From positions 1-14,846 of the forward strand of contig JAPLJQ010000063.1 of the NCBI GenBank assembly GCA_026388495.1: 14,846 nucleotides of DNA, read 5' to 3'. Both the position numbers and the translations under genes were made by a program. Origin of the DNA: Deltaproteobacteria bacterium. Lineage in GTDB: Bacteria; Desulfobacterota; Syntrophia; Syntrophales; UBA2185. Below, piece by piece: positions 6,539 through 12,331 of the stretch (its first letter is position 1; each line of letters begins with the position of its first letter). Under the pieces are notes generated by a model. The model ran no database searches, had not been told where the DNA came from, and worked only from the letters and a program-made list of their open reading frames with translations.

Positions 6539-6579
6539 TTCTTACTAATTATTGTATGTAAGAAATTATCTATTGTCAA
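6539..6579 (-). promoter_or_regulatory. Promoter and overlapping inverted repeat of the vapBC operon
   Basis: On the minus strand, a perfect TTGACA (6574-6579) and TACAAT (6551-6556) are separated by exactly 17 bases, the strongest promoter match in the window. TTCTTAC (6539-6545) and GTAAGAA (6558-6564) form a 7-bp inverted repeat that brackets the -10 element, so a repressor bound there would block the promoter. Self-repression by the VapB-VapC complex is the family norm and fits this layout. Confidence 0.7.
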
Positions 6580-6622
6580 CCAATATTTTAATTTTGTCCT
6601 TACTTTCCATTTATATTCATAC

Positions 6623-6713
6623 TAACCGCCATGCCCAGGCGCGGGCACAACGAAAAATGAAAATCCCCTCTTGCCACCCTTTAGCAAAGGGGGATTGGGG
6701 GGATTTTCATATA
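6623..6713 (-). repeat. ~90-bp double-hairpin repeat, copy 2 (inverted relative to copy 1)
   Basis: Read on the minus strand it begins TATATGAAAATCCCCCC, holds the same CTTTGCTAAAGGG loop and GATTTTCAT arm, then TTTCGTTGTGCCCGCGCC and ends GGGCATGGCGGTTA, matching copy 1 at 1501-1590 along its whole length. It lies about 40 bases beyond the stop of the iron alcohol dehydrogenase gene. On that strand its main hairpin is followed by ATTTTTCG, so it could also act as that operon's transcription terminator. Confidence 0.85.
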
Positions 6714-6754
6714 AAAACCGCAAGGCGCCGGTGCTTGTTCCAATGATTGTTTTT

Positions 6755-7999
6755 TCATCTTTTGATCCGGCTTGTGTCGAGAGGTTTCCCTTCCCGGGCC
6801 GCCTCCAGAACCATGAGGAAATCATCGTAATCCAGTTCTTCGGGATTGTAAAAGATGGACCCGTCGCCTAAGGCCGTTCTGGCAATATCGGGAAGTTTTT
6901 CTTTGGGGACCATCGGTTTTCCTTCCCTGTCTGTGACCTCTTTGAAGAAGCGTGCATGCCTGCCGCCCGTTGCATCATGGAGATCCTGGTTCATCCGGCG
7001 GATAAGGGAGATGACTTTTTCCGCTCTTTCTTCCTTCGGGGTTTCGGCATAAACCCTCGATCCGGCCAGCGGCAGAAGGAGTTCCCCTGAGAGATGGCCA
7101 TTTTTGTGTTTATTGTACTCAAGGCCATACGGGAGGATAATAGCCATACAGGCGCCATGGGGAACACCGCAGACGGAACCGACGGAATGCCCGATGGTGT
7201 GTACCATCCCGACCATGGAATTGGAGAAGGCCATGCCCGCTAATGTGGCGGCGCTTGCCATGGCGAGACGTCCATTTCTGTCCCCCGGATTTTTTGTCAC
7301 GTTCACCAGATTTGCGCTGATCAGATCGATGGCCGCGAGGGCATGGGCGTCGCTCAGGGGATTTTTTGCCAGGCAGGTGTAAGCTTCCACGGCGTGAGAC
7401 AGGGCGTCCATGCCTGTTGCCGCGGTGATGGCCGGCGGCAGGGTCAGGGTCATGCGGGGATCGATAATGGAAACGTCCGGCAGGAGGAAATAGCTGACGA
7501 AGGCCATCTTCATGTGTTTTTCATGATCCTTGATCACCGCGACCAGGGTTACTTCGGAGCCCGTTCCCGCCGTCGTCGGGATGGCGATCAAGGGCTTCAA
7601 TGCCTTCTTGAGGGTGTTGGCCCCGCTGAACTTCATGAGATCGTCCGCCTTTTCGGAAACGACGATGTTGACCCCTTTGGCCGTATCCATGACGGAACCG
7701 CCGCCCACGGCAATAAGGGAATCACAGCCCTGTTCCCGGTACGCATTCGCCAGACGGTTCACAACCCGCAAATCCGAATCGGGCGGCACATCGTCGGCAA
7801 TCGCCCCGATAACAACGCCGCCTTTGACGGCATCGGTTACGATGTCGATCAGTCCGGCGCCGGAAACACCCTTGTCCGTGATGATCATCGGCTTTCTGGC
7901 GTTCAGGCCGGCTAAAGCGCCGGGGATCCGTTCCAGGGCGTCATGACCGGCAATGATTTTAACGCGACAGCAGAATTCATAGTATCCGGGTAAATCCAT
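6755..7999 (-). CDS. Iron-containing alcohol dehydrogenase, complete active site
   Basis: The 414-residue protein is a group III (Fe-dependent) alcohol dehydrogenase that interconverts alcohols and aldehydes with NAD(P). The N-terminal nucleotide-binding half has AVGGGSVMDTAK (97-108) and PTTAGTGSEV (141-150). The helical C-terminal half carries all four metal ligands: D198 and H202 in TGMDALSHAVEAY, H267 in MVHTIGH and H281 in GVPHG, with the spacing seen in E. coli FucO. An AGGGAGG site precedes the ATG at 7999. It lies 13 bases downstream of a paralogue, so the two are surely co-transcribed. The length is slightly above the usual 380-400 because of a longer C-terminal segment (about 345-390). 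The alcohol used cannot be read from the sequence; neighbouring dehydrogenases suggest fermentative or syntrophic alcohol metabolism. Confidence 0.92.
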   Translation of the reverse strand: MDLPGYYEFCCRVKIIAGHDALERIPGALAGLNARKPMIITDKGVSGAGLIDIVTDAVKGGVVIGAIADDVPPDSDLRVVNRLANAYREQGCDSLIAVGGGSVMDTAKGVNIVVSEKADDLMKFSGANTLKKALKPLIAIPTTAGTGSEVTLVAVIKDHEKHMKMAFVSYFLLPDVSIIDPRMTLTLPPAITAATGMDALSHAVEAYTCLAKNPLSDAHALAAIDLISANLVNVTKNPGDRNGRLAMASAATLAGMAFSNSMVGMVHTIGHSVGSVCGVPHGACMAIILPYGLEYNKHKNGHLSGELLLPLAGSRVYAETPKEERAEKVISLIRRMNQDLHDATGGRHARFFKEVTDREGKPMVPKEKLPDIARTALGDGSIFYNPEELDYDDFLMVLEAAREGKPLDTSRIKR

Positions 8000-8012
8000 T
8001 CATTCCTCCCTT

Positions 8013-9170
8013 TTATCTGCCTTCCCAGGCCTGTTCCAGTACCGCAAGGCAGCCGTCTGAATCAAGACCCGCTGAAGCGGCGGCTTTCACGGCTATATCT
8101 TTCAGGATATTCTTTAAGACGTTCGCGTCCTTCAGTGTCCGGGGAATGGCGCCGCCGCTGACTTTGAACAGGTCTTTCTGCAAACCGTAAATCGTTTCAA
8201 CAGCTTTTTGAGCCCTCTTTTCTTCCGCCGTACCCGCGTAAACATCAAAACCCGCGAGCGGCAGCAGCAAATCGGCGATGTGGTAACCGGACAGAGAAAG
8301 GTATCTTTCCAGCACATAAGGCAGCAATATTCCCATACATAATCCATGGGAAGCTCCGCAGGCATCGCCGGCGGCCTTTCCCAGCGTATGAGCCATACCC
8401 GCTGCCGCATTGGAGAAAGCGCAGCCCGCCATACAGTGGGCATTGGCGAGGGCCAGGCGACCCTTTTTATCGTGCGGATTATTGATCACGGTCACCAGAT
8501 TTTCCATGATGAAGGAAATGGCCGTATAAGCGTAACTGTCGGTAAGGGGGTTCTTGCCCGGAGAAACATACACCTCTGCGGCTTGTGTCAGGGCAACAAG
8601 GGCCGTTGCTGCCGTTGTTTTCGCATCTTCCGGAACGGTCATGCGGGGGTCGATCACCACCAGATCGGGCATTAAAAACAAAGAAGCATAAACCCTGTCG
8701 CCGAAAAACGCATATCGGGATGTTTCGTAACCACTTCCCGACAGTGTCGGCACGTAAACGAGAGGTTTCAAAGGTTTTTTGATCAGATTTTCTCCGGCGC
8801 ATGTCTCAAGGTCTTCGGGCTCTCCGGATACGGCAATGTTCAGCGTTTTGGCGGTGTCCGACGCGGGGCCGCCTCCCACGGCAATGACGGCGTCACAGCC
8901 CTTGTCACGGTATATTCCAAACAGTTCCCGGATCAGGCGCAGATCGGGAACGTCCGGCACGCCGTCGAAGACGCCGATCGTAATCCCCGAATCCCTGAAG
9001 GCATCGATCAGGACATCAACCAGCCCCTTCCCGGCCGCATCTTTGCCGGTGATGACAAGAGGTTTCCGGGCATTCAAGGCGTCCAGTTCCACGGGAAGAT
9101 GTTCAAGCGCGCGGTTTCCGGAATTGGTCTTGACGGGGCAGGCAAATTCATAGTTATTGGGTAAAAACAT
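8013..9170 (-). CDS. Iron-type alcohol dehydrogenase paralogue with a degenerate metal site
   Basis: This protein (385 residues from the chosen start) aligns along its length with the intact dehydrogenase encoded just downstream: both have NYEF/YYEF near the start, ALNARKP, GCDAVIAVGGG, LKPL and LPLAG..VYA. Numbering from the ATG at 9182, the first two metal ligands are replaced: the DALSH segment reads VALTQ (V196 for Asp, Q200 for His), while H265 and H279 remain. The nucleotide loop is GGGPASDTAK rather than GGGSVMDTAK, and the TAGTGSE motif reads LSGSGYE. It is therefore unlikely to bind iron normally and may be inactive, metal-free or a structural partner of its neighbour. The start ATG at 9170 is preferred because GGAG lies six bases before it; the ATG at 9182 has no good site. 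The frame is intact over its whole length, with no stop or frameshift, arguing that it is still under selection. Confidence 0.88.
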   Translation of the reverse strand: MFLPNNYEFACPVKTNSGNRALEHLPVELDALNARKPLVITGKDAAGKGLVDVLIDAFRDSGITIGVFDGVPDVPDLRLIRELFGIYRDKGCDAVIAVGGGPASDTAKTLNIAVSGEPEDLETCAGENLIKKPLKPLVYVPTLSGSGYETSRYAFFGDRVYASLFLMPDLVVIDPRMTVPEDAKTTAATALVALTQAAEVYVSPGKNPLTDSYAYTAISFIMENLVTVINNPHDKKGRLALANAHCMAGCAFSNAAAGMAHTLGKAAGDACGASHGLCMGILLPYVLERYLSLSGYHIADLLLPLAGFDVYAGTAEEKRAQKAVETIYGLQKDLFKVSGGAIPRTLKDANVLKNILKDIAVKAAASAGLDSDGCLAVLEQAWEGR

Positions 9171-9188
9171 AATAAACTCCATTTCATT

Positions 9189-9350
9189 GTCATTTCCGCG
9201 AAGGAACTGTGTCGCAAATCACTTTTTTGTCATTTCGACCGAAGGGAGAAATCTTTATGACTAATAATATTAACCAGTTAAGATTCCTAACATTCGTTCG
9301 GAATGACATTTTTACCTATTGCGACATAGTCTCGAAAGCGGGAATCCAGG
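9189..9350 (+). repeat. ~161-bp nested palindromic element, copy 1
   Basis: The left arm begins GTCATTTCCGCG, passes through ACTGTGTCGCAA and then GTCATTTCGACCGAAGGGAG; the right arm repeats these in reverse complement and ends CGGGAATCCAGG. The centre (about 9250-9285) reads ATGACTAATAATATTAACC and is not part of the palindrome. A second copy, inverted, is at 11056-11216. The element ends three bases from the stop codon of the SCP2-like gene and lies directly upstream of the Fe-ADH pair. Confidence 0.8.
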
Positions 9351-9353
9351 CCT

Positions 9354-9884
9354 TTAGAAACCTAATATGGTACGAATATAAACTATTACCCGGCCACCGT
9401 ATTTCCTGCCCGGAGACCAGACGGGATAACGCTTAACCGCCAGTTTCGCAATGATCTTCGGAAGCAGATAGACTTCTACGATATCCAGGATGCGCACGAC
9501 AGCGCAGGCATGGGGCACCTCGCCGTCCACGATCAGGCGGTTCCGTGCGGTGGCAAGGGCGGTGCTCTCCTGAAAGGTAAACAGCAGCATGGCGGCTTCG
9601 ATATTCTTGATTTTCATTTTCAGGTCGATGTCTCTGCCTTCCGCATCCCACCCGATGTACTGTACGATTCCCTTTTTGGTCTTCCCCACGATCATGTGGG
9701 GTCCGTCGGGCATGACACCCAGAGAAAAGGTAAAATGATCCGGCAGTTGCTCAAACTCTTTCCTGACATCTTTATCCACAGCCGACGCCGCCTGGATCGC
9801 CCTGCCCACAAACCACAGCATGATGGAGACATAGTCCTTTTTCAAAGACTTGCCTCCTGCCCTGACTTCCCTGAAATTTTCCAT
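9354..9884 (-). CDS. Uncharacterised protein, possibly SCP2-like lipid/acyl-binding
   Basis: The 176-residue soluble protein has no signal peptide. After a helical start (about 15-48) it alternates strands and helices: FTFSLGVMPDGPHMIVG (51-67), IDLKMKIKNIEAAMLLFTFQ (86-105), ATARNRLIVDGEVPHACAVV (111-130) and a helix IVEVYLLPKIIAKLAVKRYP (135-154). The order (strand - DLxxxIKN - helix - A...xxIxVxGE - helix) resembles sterol-carrier-protein-2 domains, which bind acyl chains or lipids, but no diagnostic residue settles it, so this is a tentative assignment. An AGAAGGA site lies just before the ATG at 9884. It follows the zinc alcohol dehydrogenase gene by 61 bases and is probably co-transcribed with it. 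The C-terminal RVIVYIRTILGF lies against the palindromic repeat and may be a tail altered by its insertion. Confidence 0.7.
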   Translation of the reverse strand: MENFREVRAGGKSLKKDYVSIMLWFVGRAIQAASAVDKDVRKEFEQLPDHFTFSLGVMPDGPHMIVGKTKKGIVQYIGWDAEGRDIDLKMKIKNIEAAMLLFTFQESTALATARNRLIVDGEVPHACAVVRILDIVEVYLLPKIIAKLAVKRYPVWSPGRKYGGRVIVYIRTILGF

Positions 9885-9945
9885 TGTCCTTCTCCGATAA
9901 TATCCCTTGTGCCATCGCGGAAGATGCGAAGCAATCTCAATTTCC

Positions 9946-10974
9946 TCATTCCATGCGCAGGACCTTCGCCCCCCGGATTCTTGCCTCTTTGAGTTCGAGC
10001 AGCGCCCTGTTGGCGTCTTTCAAGGCAAATTCCTGAACTTCCGGCCTGATGGGGATCTCCGCCGCCAGTTCCATGAATTCGCTGATATCACTCCGGGCCA
10101 CATTGGCCACGCTTTTGATCTCCTTTTCGAGCCACAGGTGGGCAGGATAATCCAGCTTCAGCAGATAATCCTTATCCCCTTCTTCTTTCCGAATGGCGTT
10201 GATGACCAGCCTTCCCCCCGGAAATAGATTCTTCAAAGCCTCCACGACGGGCTTCCACGCCGGAGTGGTGTCGATGACGGCGTGGAGGCTTTCCGGCGGT
10301 TCGTCTTCCGTGTTCCCCGCCCAGACGGCGCCCAGTTCCCGGGCGAAGCCCTGTTCCCTCTCGCTCCTCGCAAAGACAAAGACGTTTGAATGGGGATACC
10401 TGTGACGAACCATCTTGAGGACCAGATGGGCCGAAGCTCCGAAACCGGTGAGCCCCAGGTTCTGGCCGTCTTTCAGGTTGGTCAGCCGCAGAGACCGGTG
10501 GCCGATGGCGCCGGCGCATAGAAGAGGGGCCGCCTCCGCATCGGAAAAGACAGGGGGAATGGGGTAGGAAAAATCCTCCGGCACGGTCATAAACTCTGCA
10601 TATCCGCCGTGGGCATCCCGGCCTGTCGCCCGGAAGTGGTCACAGACATTCTCATTTCCTTCAAGACAGGCGCTGCAACGGCCGCAGGCGGAAAAGATCC
10701 AGCCGACTCCTACCCGGTCGCCGATTTTGAACCGGCCTGCCTTCTTGCCTATCCCGGCTACCCTGCCTACCACCTGGTGGCCGAGGACAATGGGAAATGA
10801 AGACGGCGGCGTCCTGCCCTCGATCTCATCCAATTCCGTATGACAGATCCCGCAGGCGGAAACCCTGATCAGAATTTCCACTTCCCCCGGCACGGGCTCC
10901 GGCATATCAAGCAATTCCAGGGGTGTCCTGTTCTCCCGGAAACTGGAAATTCCCCTCAATATCATGGCCTTCAT
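9946..10974 (-). CDS. Zinc-dependent alcohol dehydrogenase (medium-chain family)
   Basis: The 342-residue enzyme belongs to the zinc alcohol dehydrogenases of the medium-chain superfamily. Catalytic zinc ligands are C44 (CGICHTE), H66 (LGHQVVG) and C153 (PLLCAG); structural zinc ligands are C97, C100, C103 and C111 (CGRCSACLEGNENVC). The cofactor site has LTGFGASAH (175-183) in place of the more common GxGxxG, a form typical of the subgroup to which the mycobacterial AdhA-like enzymes belong. The glutamate that usually follows the catalytic histidine (GHE) is glutamine here (Q67). It should interconvert primary alcohols or aldehydes with NAD(P)H in the cytoplasm. The ATG at 10974 has only a weak ribosome-binding site (GGGTGAAAG, somewhat distant). 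It heads the minus-strand group that continues with the SCP2-like gene. Confidence 0.9.
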   Translation of the reverse strand: MKAMILRGISSFRENRTPLELLDMPEPVPGEVEILIRVSACGICHTELDEIEGRTPPSSFPIVLGHQVVGRVAGIGKKAGRFKIGDRVGVGWIFSACGRCSACLEGNENVCDHFRATGRDAHGGYAEFMTVPEDFSYPIPPVFSDAEAAPLLCAGAIGHRSLRLTNLKDGQNLGLTGFGASAHLVLKMVRHRYPHSNVFVFARSEREQGFARELGAVWAGNTEDEPPESLHAVIDTTPAWKPVVEALKNLFPGGRLVINAIRKEEGDKDYLLKLDYPAHLWLEKEIKSVANVARSDISEFMELAAEIPIRPEVQEFALKDANRALLELKEARIRGAKVLRME

Positions 10975-11055
10975 GATTGATTACTTTCACCCTGCGTTTG
11001 TCACACTTGTTTCATTTTTGTAGTGGTAATCTGCAGCGGGAATCCAACCCCTCGT

Positions 11056-11216
11056 GTCATTCCCGCGCAGAGACTGTGTCACAATAGGGGAAGATGTCAT
11101 TCCGAACGCACGGGAGGAATCTTAATATGTTAATATTATTATTCATTTAGATTTCTCGCTTTGCTCGAAATGACAAAAAAGAACATTATGACACCATCTC
11201 TGAGCGGGAATCCAGG
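11056..11216 (-). repeat. ~161-bp nested palindromic element, copy 2 (inverted relative to copy 1)
   Basis: The left arm starts GTCATTCCCGCG, then ACTGTGTCACAATA and GTCATTCCGAACGC; the right arm ends GCGGGAATCCAGG. Its reverse complement matches the copy at 9189-9350, including the non-palindromic centre (ATGAATAATAATATTAAC against ATGACTAATAATATTAAC), which fixes the relative orientation as inverted. It lies upstream of both the zinc-ADH gene and the cyclophilin gene. Confidence 0.8.
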
Positions 11217-11244
11217 ATTTTCAATGGCTTGTTTTCATTTATTC

Positions 11245-11278
11245 TTGACAAGTAAAAGCAGTTTACTTAAAACTGCTT
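11245..11278 (+). promoter_or_regulatory. Predicted cyclophilin promoter overlapped by an inverted repeat
   Basis: TTGACA (11245-11250) and TAAAAC (11268-11273) are 17 bases apart. AAGCAGTTT (11256-11264) and AAACTGCTT (11270-11278) form a perfect 9-bp inverted repeat with a 5-base centre that covers the spacer and the -10 element. It may be an operator; no regulator gene is visible nearby. Confidence 0.5.
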
Positions 11279-11299
11279 ACCCAGTCAAGTTTGTATTCA

Positions 11300-11348
11300 C
11301 TGCGGTAAATATTCATCGCCAATAGACGGGTTACTGCCGTTTACGCAG
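11300..11348 (+). promoter_or_regulatory. Structured leader of the cyclophilin mRNA
   Basis: CTGCGGTAAA (11300-11309) can pair with TTTACGCAG (11340-11348) with one bulged G, and ACGG/GCCGT inside it can form a smaller hairpin. This lies in the roughly 110-base leader between the predicted promoter and the start codon. No known riboswitch is recognised. Confidence 0.3.
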
Positions 11349-11387
11349 GAGATTGAGAGTATTATTAAACGTTGGAGGAGGAATTGT

Positions 11388-11873
11388 ATGAAGGGAAAAC
11401 AATGGGATAGTCCACCTGAAATGCAGATCGACCCGCAGAAGGTGTATCGCTGCACCCTTGAAACCAACCGGGGGACAATGGAATTGGAACTCTGTCCTCA
11501 ATATGCACCCAGGACAGTCAATAACTTTATCTTTCTGGTGCAGGAGGGTTTTTATGATGGGGTCATATTTCACCGGGTGATCGACGACTTTGTCATCCAG
11601 GGTGGCGATCCGACCGGTACGGGCCGGGGTGGACCCGGATACAGGTTTGAGGACGAACTGGCAGGAAATCCCCTGATCCACGAAAGGGGAGCGATCTCCA
11701 TGGCGAACTCAGGGCCGAACACGAATGGGAGTCAGTTTTTCATAGCACACTCGCCGCAACCGCATCTTAACGGGAAACACACGGTTTTTGGAAAGGTTGT
11801 GAAAGGACTGGATGTGGTGGATGCGATTCAGCAGGGTGACAGGATGGAGCGTGTATGGGTTAGCGAGACGTAG
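11388..11873 (+). CDS. Cyclophilin-type peptidyl-prolyl cis-trans isomerase, cytosolic
   Basis: The 161-residue protein is a single cyclophilin domain that catalyses cis-trans isomerisation of X-Pro bonds and assists folding. It shows FHRVI (61-65, with catalytic R63), VIQGGDPTGTGRGGPGY (69-85, Q71), SMANSGPNTNGSQFFI (104-119) and HLNGKHTVFG (126-135). The position of human W121, needed for tight cyclosporin binding, is H126, as in many bacterial cyclophilins. No signal peptide or membrane segment is present, so it is cytoplasmic. A GGAGGAATTGT stretch directly before the ATG at 11388 is a strong ribosome-binding site. A LapA-like gene starts 22 bases after its stop and is probably in the same transcript. 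Confidence 0.95.
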   Translation: MKGKQWDSPPEMQIDPQKVYRCTLETNRGTMELELCPQYAPRTVNNFIFLVQEGFYDGVIFHRVIDDFVIQGGDPTGTGRGGPGYRFEDELAGNPLIHERGAISMANSGPNTNGSQFFIAHSPQPHLNGKHTVFGKVVKGLDVVDAIQQGDRMERVWVSET

Positions 11874-11895
11874 CCGTATGAAAGGGTGAAAAAAG

Positions 11896-12120
11896 ATGAA
11901 TTTCAAATTAATCTTGATTATTATCCTTACAAGCTTTACCGTGATATTTCTCATTCAGAATGTTGCTGCAGTGGAGGTGAGCTTTTTATTCTGGTATATT
12001 TCCATGTCGCGGGCGCTGCTGATCTTTTTTACACTGGTAATCGGTTTTCTTCTGGGATGGTTTTTGCATAGTTACCTGTCTTATAGAAAATCGAAAGACG
12101 AGTCCGACATTAATGTCTGA
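11896..12120 (+). CDS. LapA-like small membrane protein (DUF1049 family)
   Basis: The 74-residue protein has two membrane helices, about residues 4-21 (LILIIILTSFTVIFLIQN region) and 40-60 (ALLIFFTLVIGFLLGWFLHSY), joined by VAAVEVSFLFWYISMS. A charged tail follows (YRKSKDESDINV). The QN...V.V.F.FW....S..L pattern between the helices is typical of LapA/DUF1049 proteins, which in E. coli work with LapB at the inner membrane in control of lipopolysaccharide synthesis. Here there is no adjacent lapB, so the partner is unknown. The start at 11896 has only a weak upstream purine stretch. It lies 22 bases after the cyclophilin gene and is probably translated from the same message. Confidence 0.82.
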   Translation: MNFKLILIIILTSFTVIFLIQNVAAVEVSFLFWYISMSRALLIFFTLVIGFLLGWFLHSYLSYRKSKDESDINV

Positions 12121-12171
12121 CAATGATTGATCTTTGACATTCTCGTAAAAAGGCGAATTTTACCTCAATTT

Positions 12172-12276
12172 GTCATTCCCGTGAAAACGGGAATCCAGTA
12201 TTTTCATATAGATACACACTACATGGATTCCCGCCGGAGCCTGCCCTCGAAAGTACTTGTCGGGGGCGGGAATGAC
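12172..12276. repeat. 105-bp palindromic repeat of the GTCATTCCCG...CGGGAATGAC type
   Basis: The ends are perfect inverted repeats (GTCATTCCCG / CGGGAATGAC), and internal GGGAATCCAG and TGGATTCCC form a second inverted pair. Each half can fold by itself (ATTCCCGTGAAAACGGGAAT on the left), so either two hairpins or one long one can form. The outer arm resembles the ends of the ~161-bp elements. It lies between the LapA-like gene and the glucan phosphorylase gene. Confidence 0.7.
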
Positions 12277-12331
12277 AGGTTGGGGGACTTTTTATGTGTG
12301 ATCATAAACAATTAAAATAAGGAGAGTTACA

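Larger units (their letters stand above)
10975..11387. other. Divergent intergenic region between zinc-ADH and cyclophilin genes
   Basis: These 413 bases separate the minus-strand and plus-strand halves of the window. They hold the palindromic element at 11056-11216, a plus-strand promoter with an overlapping inverted repeat, and a structured cyclophilin leader. I found no convincing minus-strand promoter for the zinc-ADH gene and no protein-coding frame. Confidence 0.6.

Noticed and set aside
6277..6579. 101-residue N-terminal extension of VapC
   Set aside because: The extension overlaps the antitoxin gene and its promoter and does not look like protein; the GTG at 6276 gives a normal VapC length with a 4-base overlap.
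8013..9170. Calling the second Fe-ADH a pseudogene
   Set aside because: The reading frame is full length, has its own ribosome-binding site and is free of stops and frameshifts; only active-site residues differ, so it is kept as a CDS.
9189..11216. Composite transposon with the palindromes as insertion sequences
   Set aside because: The elements are only about 161 bp and encode no transposase, so a composite transposon cannot be claimed; only the flanking arrangement is reported.
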